The notes below the pieces were generated by a model. It did no database searches. It was not told where the DNA came from and saw nothing but the letters and a program-made list of their open reading frames with translations. The position numbers and the translations under genes are program-made. Below, in pieces: positions 32,183 to 42,860 of a stretch of DNA of 64,000 nt. Each line of letters begins with the position of its first letter. Positions within the stretch are counted from its first letter, which is position 1. The stretch is from Takakia lepidozioides (Eukaryota > Streptophyta > Takakiopsida > Takakiales > Takakiaceae). The stretch is taken from NCBI GenBank assembly GCA_030704615.1, contig CM060731.1, positions 85,418,756 through 85,482,755 on the forward strand. Reading direction: 5' to 3'.

Positions 32183-33971
32183 AGCAGGGTATTCCAGCGG
32201 ACTCTTCGAATCCCACTCTGTCGCATGGTCTCCCTTCCCATCGTCAGGCAGGCACTTCCCGGAGATGTGGATAAGCTCAAGTTCACATTTCGAGAAGGGT
32301 ACCGTCTAGGTTCGCCAGCCTTCTACGTTTCCATTGAGAATGAGGACGGCGAATCTCGTGGACCCACTGCGGATGAATTGTCAACATGGGATACCCACTG
32401 GCACACTCGCAACGACGAATTCGAGGCAACGCTGAAGGGTGATCCAGACTTCGGCCATATGTCGGGTAAAATGTTCTTTGTGTGGGACGGGAATCACCGA
32501 CTTCTTGCCTGGTGGGAGTACATCAAGCAGAACCATGCCAAGCACATTGGCTGGCATTACATGGTGGAGTGTGTCATCCTCAAGGTGAAGGCGGCAGACT
32601 CCTCCCTGCTCAAGAATGCCATGGCAGACCTCAACTCCTAAGATACTCATACCCTCCCAAGCACGTTCGAAATGTGGTGCCGCATTTCGGTTTCCAATCT
32701 GTTTTGTTTCCGTGTTTCCGTGGACTGAACTGGAGAGTGTGCCTTGCAGGGTCACTAAAAATGCGTACGTGCATACCCACATGGCACATATGCTGTACAG
32801 GGTGAGGAAAACTGGTCTCACTGATCCGCACATGTTTGCGGAAATGCTGGAGCCCGAGCTCATTCAGAAAGCCGTGGCAAAAACTGACCGGACATGGTAT
32901 CGTCTCACTATGGATGGAATGTTGGAGGTGATATACGAAGTAAGTCGTCCTCCCATTTCCCTCTGCTCATCCTTCCCCAATTTTCAGTAATCTTTCCACA
33001 TGAATCGAATGTAACGCTTCTGCATGTTTTTGTTGGCAGTCAAACATCAAGCTGGATTTGGCCCATGCCAAACGCTTCTTCATGGAAAGTGAGGGGCAGG
33101 TCAAAACGTTGCAGTCATTGACTGAGCACTTGAAGGAAGCCGGGGTCAAGTCCAGAAAAAAATACAAGTCAAAGCTTGTGAAGCTGGTGGCCATTGCAGA
33201 TCCGGCACTTGGAAAGGACTTCATCCCCGAGATTGCAAAACACTATTCTCGGGCCATGCAGCCGACCATGCAGTTGGAGAAACCGCATCACCTATCAACG
33301 GCATGTGTTGAGGCAAAAGAGAAGGTGAGGTTTCAATGCACTGAAGTTCCTTCCTAGCAATAGCCACTCTTCTTCATGCTCCTGACATTGGATCGGAAAT
33401 GGCAGACACGGTGGCTGTCAATCTGGAATGCATCGGAGAGTATAAGGACAATGTGGTCTTTTCCACTCGAAGTTTCCGACCCTGCACTGGATGTGTGGCT
33501 CAACCGCATGACTTGGTGGTTCCAAGTAAATCAAGGTACTTCCCCATATTTGCTTTTCTGAAATGAATTCCCTGAACTGCTACGTGACAATGCATGTGGG
33601 AATCGCAGGTAATGACGAATGCGAAGGAGCAAGTCGTAATGCATACAAATTTGTTCGGCTTGTACGTCAAATGGGATGGAACTCAGACATTGGCAGACTA
33701 CGTGACATTTTTCAGATGTGCGTACAAGGACAACCTCTTCGCCATGGAGTTGCAGACAGCAAGAAGGAGCCTGGAGTTTACACATCAGGAGGGAGCGGAA
33801 AAGCTGCAATGCGAATTGTTTACAGGTGAAGCCCAGCTGTCCTTGTATGCGAAGCCTAGTTATGAGGTTTGTCTGGGAAATGCGGCACCGCATTTGCATT
33901 TTATGTTTTCGGTTGCACTCTGCGAGTACGTTGGTCTCAACTTTTGCTCACGCATGCTGACTGCCCTGTAG

Positions 33972-35088
33972 GTATATGAAATACGTGCTTCTTCAGACAG
34001 GGGCCCTGGCTCAAGAGCCCCCGTTCTTCATGGCTTGGACCGTGGCGGGCCCAAGCTGTGTCTACACACCTGAGATGCAGAAACAATGGCATGCCGCGCA
34101 TCTCGTTGGATGCCCGTGGTACCTGGACATGTCTGGCGGAATTGTTGACGAGTCTGAGAAAGATCTGCACGCAAAAGCAGAAGAGAAGAGAAAGGAAAGA
34201 CGTGTCCCTGCTGGGTCAAAGTCGGCAAAGGAAGCTGCTGCTCTGGAACAATCCAGAAAGGCAGCTGAGATGGCACAGAAGACGGTGGATGCGGCTGTGC
34301 AGGCTCAACAGAAGGGGTCGAAGAAGAGGACTCGCCAGCAAGGAGCAGCAGTTGTGACACCCAAGAAAACAAAGAAGCAGAAACAGATAGTGCAGGAAGA
34401 GGGTGACGAAGAGGACTCCGATGGAGACTTTGCAACCAGCCCACCCCCCGAAACGCAGCCAAAATCCCCTCTGCCCACCGTTGTCACGAGAGGGACGAGA
34501 ACAGGCTCGGCAAAGAAGACACTCTTCAACCCCCTGGGGGGGCACCCTTTCGAGCCGGTGGAAATGAAGAGGCCAAAAATGGATGCCGATACAGTAGTCC
34601 AGTGTGTAAATGAGAGTTTCTTGGCAGCTTTGGATGGACGGACAGCCAAGTTGGCATACATGAAGACCATGGAGGGTCTGAAGGGCATAGCACTGAAGAA
34701 GGCGGCTGCCGAAGAGCCTTCCAACACCCCTGGGTTTCTGGAGATGGTCTCGTTCTTTGAGAGGGTGTGTACAGACAAGGATTGCAGGAGGGGCGGAAAT
34801 GCCACCGAGTGGTCTTGCGATATGATCATCTTGGATATTCCGGACGGAGAGCCTGTGGAAGGACTGCAAGCTTTGCCATCTTGGAACAGGTACTCTGAGG
34901 ACTTTTGGAAGAAAGGATTTGGGCTCGCCCGCATGGTGTTGGACGACAGAGGCTGTGTGGTTGTCCTGGCGAGCAGAGGCAAAAACACGCAGACAGGAAT
35001 TGCGAAGTGGACCTGTAAGAGCGCCGTCCCAATTCTGAAGAAGAAGTGGACGTGCATCACATTGGGCCTTTGGTCGGAAGGGAAGAAG
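33972..35088 (+). CDS. PMT copy B exon 7, methyltransferase motif IV-like region
   Basis: The largest exon, about 372 codons, fully open. The N-terminal third is charged and basic with KSAKEAAALEQSRKAAEMAQ-type helices and KKRTRQQG. A nuclear-localisation-like KKTKKQKQ is followed by an acidic stretch. The C-terminal third has VVQCVNESFLAALDGRTAKL, then CDMIILDIPDGEPVEGL and GLARMVLDDRGCVVVLASRG. In beta-class amino-methyltransferases the strand before (D/N/S)PP(Y/F/W) looks like this, but here the tetrapeptide is DIPD. The motif is conserved in all four copies, so it is a family property and not decay. Confidence 0.65.
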
Positions 35089-35184
35089 GTAATTACGACA
35101 TTGGCACTCGTCTTTTCATTTTCTTAGGAGTTTTGAAATGCGGTGCCGCATTCGATTTCTAATCGTTCCCCACTGTGTATGCAG

Positions 35185-35747
35185 ACGAAGCAGTTTGATG
35201 CATACTGCTTTGTGAAGGAGAACTCCACCTTTGCTTTTCGGAAGGAGGGATTGTTGGTTGACCCGAACTGCGACCCTATCGATTACGACGTCCTATTCAA
35301 CAACGTTCCCACGGAACTTCTCCCTCATAGCCTCACTTCAACGGAACCCCTGCGGTATTCACGGACTCGGAGCCCTGCCTTCATTCAGACAATTATGGAG
35401 ACATGCACTGACGTGAAGGGCACAGTGCTCGACCTTATCTGTGGGACAGGTATGTAGAATCTTGTTCTATGTTGTTCTGCAAATTCTCGTTATGCTTTAA
35501 TTCGCAACATCTGAAGGGCCATGTCATAATGTGTGGATGGCATTGTAACAGGTGCCTCAATGTGGGCTGGGCGGTTTTCCGACCGGCACCTCTTTACCTA
35601 CGAGGAGGACACATCCGTCTGGGGATCCCATCTGGAAGGGCTGCAACGGAATGTGAAGGCTCCCATCGAAGCCAAAGACTCCTCGGATTCGTCGGAGTCG
35701 GAGAAAGAGACAGTGGACATTGATGCCGAGGAGAACCCGGAATACGA
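35185..35747 (+). CDS. PMT copy B exons 8-9, methyltransferase motif I-like region
   Basis: E8 (35185-35449) reads KQFDAYCFVKENSTFAFRKE ... YSRTRSPAFIQTIMETCTDV then KGTVLDLICGTG. E9 (35552-35747) continues GASMWAGRFSDRHLF and an acidic tail. LDLxCGTGAS with a preceding proline/arginine-rich helix corresponds to the SAM-binding motif I (DPFxGSGTT in bacterial beta-class enzymes). An intron splits the glycine motif at the same codon in all copies. Confidence 0.65.
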
Positions 35748-36458
35748 GTGAGTGCAAACATTGTAAGTTTGCAAAGCCTTCTAGGTGATTTTTTGTCAAA
35801 CGCATTTCTGGACTGTGGTTCTCATTGGTCTCGTTCGTGATTGTTGTGTGCAGGATTCCAGGATCTGGGTCGAAACATGTAGGGCCTACACTTCCTGCCA
35901 GGAAGAATGTCCCGTTCTTTGCGAGGGCCGACTTCATGACGAGCCCGGTGAAGGACTACTCCCTTCCTAGTTATGCAGCTAAACTCGCAAATACAGCGAT
36001 TAGACGATGTGAGAATCCCAGTAAAGTAGAGCAGATTTTGGAGAGGGCTAGGGAGGACAGAAGGATAAGGAAAGAGTTGGCAACAGCTCAGACAGGTAGA
36101 CGGGTGCGAAAGTTCATATGTGATTCAACGGATGAGAGCGATGTAGACAGGGAGGACGACGACCCAACGGAGGTGAGACGGTCGGTTCCGCAAGGGGAAG
36201 ATGGGATTTTTGAAAGCCTGGCCAACGAGCAGTCCGCTGGAGATGAGAAAGGCAATGACGGGGTGGAGGCGGAGCAGGACAGTCAAGGACAGGACGACGA
36301 TAGTGATGATTTTCAAGATTAATAGAATATTAATGAACTCTCTGTACATTTAAATTCTCTTCCAGAGTATGTAAAGGAAATTCTCCCCGTCCTTCATGTC
36401 CCCTCTCCCATGTGCTTCTCAACGACAACATCGTCCAAACCACGTCCCTCCCAAAATC

Positions 36459-37432
36459 GGAAATGCGGCACCGCATTTCCAAAACCGGGGCAAGAACAAT
36501 TTTCCGTTTCATGGTTTGGACATCAGAAACTGTTCGGCCGAACGGAAATGCGGTGCCGCATTTCCGTTTTCGACACGGCAATTTTGCCGATTGCCAGCTC
36601 CTTCCATGGAGGTAAATGGATATGCCACCCCGCATGCGGAGGTCGAACATGGAAATGCGGTGCCGCATTTACATTTTGGAGATGGACGTTTTTCCAACTG
36701 CAGACCCAACGACGGAAATACGGCTCCCCATTCCATGATGCTAGACGGGAATGCGGCACCGCATTCCATTGTCCAATAAGAAATTTCGATGACGTACATG
36801 GAAATGCGGCGCCGCATTTCCAAAACGGACATCGTTGTTTGTCCAATTCCAGACCCTTTGACGGAAATGCGGCACCGCATTACATTGTCCAATAAGAACT
36901 TTCGATTGCCAAACATGGAAATGCGGCGCCGCATTTCCAAAACAGACATCGTTGTTTGTCCAATTCCAGACCCGTTTGAGCATTCCGTCTTGTTGGACGG
37001 AAATGCGGCACCGCATTCCATTGTCCAATACGAAATTTTGATGACGGACATGGAAATGCGGTGCCGCATTTTCAGAACGGACATCGTTGTTTGTCCAATT
37101 CCAGACCCTTCGACGGAAATACGGCACCGCATTCCATTGTGCTCTCCGGAAATGCGGTGCCGCATTCCATTGTCCGGTACGAAATTTCGATGACGGACAT
37201 GGAAATGCGGTGCCGCATTTCCAATATGGACATGGACAAGCATTAGCGATTGGACATGCTTGGACAATTCAAGGTCCAATATGGAAATGCGGTGCCGCAT
37301 TTCCAATTCGAAGTATGGTAATGCCATGTCAAGAAATGAAATGCGGTACAACATTTCCGTTACGACCACAACGGAGGAAAGGGAGCTGCCAGAAATCGCT
37401 GCATGGAGAAAAATGAAATGCGGTGCCGAATT
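36459..37432. repeat. GGAAATGCGG palindrome array downstream of PMT copy B
   Basis: About 20 short palindromes (GGAAATGCGGCACCGCATTTCC type, centres CA, CG, TG) with longer recurring spacers such as CGTTGTTTGTCCAATTCCAG, repeated every 110-120 bp between 36780 and 37130. It begins about 140 bp after the copy B stop codon. ORFs across it are artefacts. Confidence 0.9.
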
Positions 37433-37499
37433 TCCGAGCTTCGGCGTGTACATATTTCCTTTTACTCATAGATGGATTTTCTTCACCTCAGGATTCTGA

Positions 37500-37790
37500 T
37501 ATCGCTGACTCTGGTATATTCATATGGACAGACACATTGTAGAAATGAGACCTCAAATTGTAAACAGTGGGCCAATTACAACAGTTCTTGAACACGATGA
37601 AACACAAGCACACAGAAGTGAGGTACCATGGGTTGTTCTATTGATCGAACACGGTGTGTCACATTTAGCAACTCCAGACAAATCTAAGCCCTTCCTCCTT
37701 CTACATGGGCGTCACCAAGTCGACGGAACTTCGATAGCCCTCAAAATAAACATAAGGGACCCTAGCAACCTCAGACTATACCTCTGTTAA
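37500..37790 (+). other. Unrecognised 88-codon ORF
   Basis: The open frame from 37524 reads MDRHIVEMRPQIVNSGPITT and continues to 37790 with EVPWVVLLIEHGVSHLATPD. Amino-acid composition looks protein-like but no family was recognised. It may be a retroelement shard. No promoter or splice context was seen. Confidence 0.25.
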
Positions 37791-37825
37791 GGTATCAACA
37801 ATGAAAGGACTTAGTGAAATTTAAG

Positions 37826-37965
37826 GGCCTTTGGAGGATTGCTTGGAAGATATTTGAGGGCCCTTGGAGGAGTATTTGGAGGATCTTTGGGGTCCTTGGA
37901 GGAGTGTTTGGAGGATCTTTGGGGTCCTTGGAGGACCCTTCGAGGAGCTTTGGTGGACAATGTTG
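37826..37965. repeat. CTTGGAGGA-type minisatellite
   Basis: GGAGGATCTTTGGGGTCCTT followed by GGAGGAGTGTTT repeats tandemly about twice exactly and three to four times loosely. It lies upstream of G3 in otherwise featureless sequence. Confidence 0.7.
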
Positions 37966-38640
37966 AAGAGCTCTTGAAGGATTGATTGAGGGATATTGAA
38001 GGATACTTGCCACGGCCATACAAGCGAGTGGATAGAGACAAGAGGGAGAGTGGTGGGATGAGAGCATTCTGGGGTTAGGAATTGTTTTAGTTTCTCTTCT
38101 CCATAGTCTTTCACCCTCTCTGTAGGCCAAAACCTTTCCGTAGGTGGAGGCAAGAGTCAGTCCGGGTTTGGGCTGGGGTGTCCTTGCAGGAGCAACACTG
38201 TGGAGTGTTTTTGGTGTGGGGGAGTTGCTGTCTTGATTTTCTTGTGTTTGGATCCCCTCCACACCTGCATGCTTGACTGTGCGCCATATTAGCTTTGTGT
38301 GGGCGCTTGTTTTCATAGGAGGTTGGTCCGGATTTGATCACCGGCCAATCCTAGAGTATGCTGTCGGTGGTGAGGCTGGAGTGATGACCAGCAAGACCAC
38401 CAGTGTTTCTTCTATGGTGAGGCTGGGTTGATGACCAACAGACCATAGGAGTGCTTGCGGTGGATGCAGGTGCAGGTACAGGTCTACGTTAGAAACCTAT
38501 TATTCCTGCATGAACCAGTAGCCGCAACAGGTTCTTTACCGGTTACCTTGTAGAAAGTGGGGATTAGAGACAGGTTGACAACCGGTTGCTGAGGGGAGTG
38601 TCGGTACAAGCACCAGCGATACTAGTGGGTACACAAGACA
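37965..38640. other. Unassigned region upstream of G3 gag
   Basis: Contains a local duplication (GTGGTGAGGCTGGAGTGATG near 38368 and ATGGTGAGGCTGGGTTGATG near 38414) and no open frame. It is not similar to the 3' LTR at 46130, so a matching 5' LTR of G3 is absent or beyond recognition here. Confidence 0.35.
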
Positions 38641-39930
38641 AGGTGTGCGGTTTAGGCCACTTTCACCTTCAGTGTCTTCTGAGGAAGGTTCAGACTCGGA
38701 GTCAGGAGGATTCTCGCCGAGGGTGCAAGTCATCTCCATGCCATTGTTGTGGGACACGATGGAGGAGATGTATGGAGCTACCAAGGGGCCACGTAGGTAC
38801 TCTGGAGCTGTGGGCACCATCGAGCTTGATGACTTTATACAAGAGTTTGACAGTTGGTGTGATTTGCAGCAAATGCGCAATCCACAACTGTTTACGCCCT
38901 TTATGGCGTGGAAGGGGCTAGCACCTTGAGGGGCCGCCCATGGATGATTACCATGAATTTAGGCGGGGACATGCGGTGGAGATTGAGGAGTGGCGAGAGT
39001 ATTGGTCACCTAACTATGTCTCAATCACTAGAGGCACAAGGGCAGCGGTGACACCAGCAGCTACACAAACATCTCCAACTACAAGCACTAGTAGTGGAAC
39101 AAGTAGTGCCGACACTTCTGCAGGTGGTACCAATTCAAAAGGTGCTACTACTCCTCCTGCCACAATTACAACACATGTGCCTAGATTCAACCCAGTGGTG
39201 GAGTTCTTCCAGGAGTTGCGGAGGAACTACCAAGGTGTACGGACAGAGAAGCTGCGAAGTTTGCAAGACTTCCAGCGCAAATCCAATGAGAGCTTGCGAG
39301 AGGCCTACACTCGTATGAGGCGCTTGATAAGTGTGACCCAAGGGGTTACTGAAGCTCAGGCAGTCCAGTTCTAGTATGGAATTTTGGACAAGGAGCTCAA
39401 GAAAAGGGTGCGGGATGCAACCCTGTTACAAGGTTGCGGCCCAACCCATATTAGCGGACGTGTTTCTGCTGGCTGAGCGGATTGAGCTCAACATGGTGGA
39501 GGAGCAAGTTGTTACCATTGGATTTGGCAAGGACATGCCTGCACAAGGTGCAGCTGCCAGCCAACAGGTACAAGGGACTGCCTAACAGCGTGGTCAGGGG
39601 GGCAAGGTTTCCCAACCCAAGTTCCATGGAGCTTACAAGGGACCTCAGGTGCAGAGGCTCGTGGCATCTTTTGCAAGCCAACAGCAACCAGGGGTGATAT
39701 GTTGGACATGTGGAGGACCCCATGTCAAGAGAGATTGCCCAGAGAGTGGCAGAAGGCCGGCACAAGCACAGCCTGCACAGTTGCAGTGTGGGCATTGTGG
39801 CAAGTATGGGCATGGAGATGCCCAGTGTTATGACTTGCACCTTGAGTTGCGCCCAGGCCAGTTCCAAGGGAACAATGGTGGCCGGGGGCGAGGTGGACCA
39901 GCCCAGAGAGGACGAGGTGGTCGGGCATGA
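38640..39930 (+). pseudogene. G3 gag with two zinc knuckles
   Basis: Broken frames: 38645-38929, 38940-39374 (FNPVVEFFQELRRNYQGVRT, SLREAYTRMRRLI), then past a TAG at 39372-39374 to 39649-39930, where two CCHC knuckles occur, CWTCGGPHVKRDC and CGHCGKYGHGDAQC, followed by a glycine/arginine-rich tail. Nucleocapsid-type RNA binding is inferred from the knuckles. Confidence 0.75.
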
Positions 39931-40035
39931 GGTGCAGGCCAAGGGCAAGCTCAACATGGCCAAGGACGCGGAGGTCAGGGTGTTGACCAAGACAGGGCCA
40001 ACCGGCTTCAGCAGCTAGAGCAGAGGCTCGTTGCC

Positions 40036-41070
40036 ATGACTACAGCTCAGGTGGTACCGGCTCCCAGGCGGGATGGTCCACCTCCTGCTCCTGAGGGAGG
40101 AGATATGGGAGGCATGGGATTCATGTGCAGAGCAGCACTACCACTAGTGCAGGTGGAGTCTGCTGCAGCCGTGACTCGAGGAGCAGCACGAGTTCCTGAG
40201 CCACGCGGTGCAGAGGTGGAATTGGATCCACAGCGTGGGGAGGCAAGCCGTCAGACGAGGCTTCCTCAGTCATTCACATTGGCGGAGACAGTGTCGACGC
40301 CATCCATGGCACCTAGTTCTCGCCCGACTGTTACCGAGGCGGAGGTTACTATGCCATTGGGGAGAGCTACGCGTGCAGCACTGACACCTGCTACCAAGGC
40401 TAGTGCAGCCGGTGTGTTATTGGGGGCAGCCACCTCTGTGTGTCAAGCCCCACTGTTCTCGGCAACCATGATTGCGACGCCGGGGGTAAGACCAGCTGCA
40501 GTGTTCAGACTAGCAGCAACACTCTGCGAGAGTGGGGAGGTCACTTCATCTTCTTCGGAGTTACTGGAAGGTGTAGTGGCAGAGGGATCCTCGGATTTGA
40601 GGGTCAAGACTGCCACGGCTGCGCCATGGCAAGTTGCAACTGCCAGGTTGACGGAGCTGCCAGCTAGGCCAGCCTTTGAGCGCGCCATGGTGACACCTGG
40701 AGTTGTCTTGTTAGACAACCAGGGAGGCATTTTCACTTTGAGTGGACCGGCAGGCAAGAAGTACCGGCCACTGCGGGTCTTTTTGGACTCAGGAGCTCAG
40801 CCACTGATGTTGGGCAGAGCTGCTATTGTAGGTTTGGGCCTCATGGAGGCGGATATGGAGCCTTGTCCTTTCCAGATACAGACATCTCTGGGAGGATCAG
40901 AGCAGGCTCGGGGCATGACACGGCGTGAGTTGGCCATTGGGCTACAACCAGATCATCATGTAGATGGCTCAGTGATGCGAGCCAAGGCCATTGTGACAGA
41001 CGCGGTCTCTTACGATGTCCTTGTTGGTGGGGCAGTGTTATATCCCATGGGCTTCACCCTGGACTTTTGA
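40036..41070 (+). pseudogene. G3 protease-containing ORF
   Basis: A 344-codon open frame. The first 240 residues are alanine/threonine-rich linker. The C-terminal part has KYRPLRVFLDSGAQPLMLGR and ends TDAVSYDVLVGGAVLYPMGF. LDSGA is a retropepsin-type active site and DVLVGGAVLYPMGF the matching second half. It processes the polyprotein in the family. The next frame (41225-41482) continues the linker to the methyltransferase. Confidence 0.7.
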
Positions 41071-41482
41071 GAGGAGTCAGCATCCTACAGGCCTGGATGG
41101 CAGTCAGGGGATGGTCGTTGTGCACAGCTCCCTGTAACATTCATTGGGGGGTATTGCGGCTGCCTAGCGGGGCAAGCTGCCAACACTCGCCGCCTTTACA
41201 GCTGCAGTTAGTTGGCCTGGAGAGTTGCTGGAAGGCAATGCCCATGCAGAGGATGTGCCATCTCCAGCAGAGCAGGATGACATGCATGGTATGGCGGAGT
41301 TGCCTGTCATGGTTGCTCACACTCCATTATGGGGTACGAGCAAGGATTTGCAGCAGGCTGCTGATGGACAGGTACAACAAGCCTGGGTAGAGGCCTTCGT
41401 ACTGTCAGGAGAAGAGGAGAGTGCGGTGATTGCACTAGGACCACCTCAGTTATCGCCATTGGACACCACACCTCTTGTGTAG

Positions 41483-42450
41483 CAGTGCCCGGATGAAGGC
41501 ATATGCCTTCTGGACTTGTTTGGCGGGATCAGCACTGGATTGGCTGCAGTACTGCAGGCAGGTGTACGAGTTCGACATTACCTGTATGTGGAGAGGGATG
41601 AGACTGCACGACGCGTCTCACTGCGCCATGTTGCTCAGTTGGTACAGCAGTACCCTGATTTGTTGCCAGTGTCTGCAGTTCGTGGATACCAACAAGCCTT
41701 GCCAGCAGACATTTCGTTGCTGGGGGCGCATGATTTGGAGCGGGTTGGCTCTATTGATCTGGTAGTGGCAGGTTGGCCCTGCCAAGGGCATTCATCAGCC
41801 GGGCATGGCAATGGATTGCGAGACTCGAGGACGGGTCTGCTTTGGGAGATGGTGCGGATTTTGCGCCACTTGCAGCTTCATCAAGCTGTATCTCCAGCAT
41901 ACATCTTGGAGAATGTACCACTGATGGGTGATTCTCGGGCCAGGGTGATGGCCAGTGTGCATCAAGTCCGGTCGTGGCTTGGGTCAGCAGTGTTGCTGGA
42001 TGCAGCTGCAGTGGGGTCATGGGCTCATCGTCCACGGCTATGGTGGACTAACTTGATGCCACCCGCACTGCTCAAGCGTGCATTTGATGGGGTGCAGCGG
42101 CCAGCACACCTCACAGTGGATAGCATTTTGGACACAGGGAGGCAGTCTCAACGTGTGAGACACAATGACCGTTCGCCTTTGGTAGTGGTCAACAGGGTGG
42201 GTCAACCACGAGCAACATTACCTACACTGCTCAGCTTCCCAGGATCCCATGCTTTTTGGGATGGTGGACCTGGCCTCTTGTGGGATAGCCAGTTGCAACA
42301 ATTAGTGGAGCCCATGACGAGCGCGAGCGGGCGATGGATTTTACCACAGGTACCACGGCGGTGCCATCTCTTTCTGAGGCATCACGTCGTCAGGTGTTGG
42401 GGCAAGCAATGGATCTCAATTGCTTGACCTGGATGGCTATGGCTGAGCAG
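41483..42450 (+). pseudogene. G3-encoded C5-cytosine DNA methyltransferase, DNMT3/DRM-like
   Basis: Motifs in order: I ICLLDLFGGISTGLAAVLQA (41498 on), a motif II-like YLYVERDETARR, IV LVVAGWPCQGHSSAGHGNG (PCQ with the catalytic cysteine, near 41780), VI AYILENVPLMG (ENV), VIII AHRPRLWWTNLMPP (RPR). After a frameshift near 42300-42312 comes a motif X-like DERERAMDFTTGT ... SRRQVLGQAMDLNCL. Length from I to X is about 310 residues, short and without a long target-recognition insert, as in DNMT3/DRM enzymes. The VIII-X geometry and ERERAMDF also recall that class. Reaction in the family: SAM-dependent methylation at C5 of cytosine in DNA. All catalytic motifs look intact. Confidence 0.85.
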
Positions 42451-42860
42451 CGCAGAGTACGGAGTACATTTCCCTTCATGGTCTCCCTGCCTACCGAGAC
42501 GGTACAGGCAGTAAGTGGGGGCAAGCAGGTGAGGACCACAAGGTGCAGGCCGCATCCATGGCACACGTGGGAGGTGCTCGAGGTTCAGAAGGAGTTGGCA
42601 GCCAAGGCGGCGGTGATGGATCAGGTTGGGGATTTTTCTCGGATTGAGGAGGTCCTCAAGGATGGGATGATGGGGCAGGATGAGACATTGTCACTGACAG
42701 AGGAGGCAGTGGTCACTGCTAAAGAGGTTGCAGCATAGCAACCACGGGACGCGTCTTCTACCTCTAAGCCTGCTGGACTCAAGGTTGCAGTCACGGAGGA
42801 CAACTGGGAGCCTGATGTTGGACCTATAGTCACCGGAGGAGAGAGACGACGTATACGGCG
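42451..42860 (+). pseudogene. G3 linker between methyltransferase and RT
   Basis: The frame from 42334 runs to a TAG at 42736-42738 with acidic, lysine-containing low-complexity sequence. A second open stretch leads into RT. No domain was recognised. Confidence 0.5.

Larger units (their letters stand above)
32183..36322 (+). pseudogene. PMT copy B, 3' part: ParB-like and methyltransferase-like exons
   Basis: After the G2 insertion the gene resumes. Exons by GT-AG and alignment: E2 to 32637, E3 32750-32939, E4 33040-33324, E5 33406-33525, E6 33609-33825, E7 33972-35088, E8 35185-35449, E9 35552-35747, E10 35854-36322 (stop). E2 holds the ParB-like IPLCRMVSLPIVRQALPGDV and FFVWDGNHRLLAWWEYI. 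B is the most diverged copy and the only one whose E3-E10 read without frameshifts or stops. The intron-2 donor is changed (CTAAGA where copies A and C have GTAAG). The G2 insertion is the main lesion. Probable nuclear DNA-associated protein; activity unknown. Confidence 0.72.

Noticed and set aside
34028-35060. 217- and 251-codon ORFs antisense to PMT copy B exon 7
   Set aside because: They are shadows of a constrained sense frame; no motif was recognised.
36396-37453. 314-codon and other ORFs downstream of copy B
   Set aside because: They lie within the GGAAATGCGG array and follow its periodicity.
37524-37790. Copia integrase fragment
   Set aside because: The composition is suggestive but no diagnostic DDE or zinc residues are visible.
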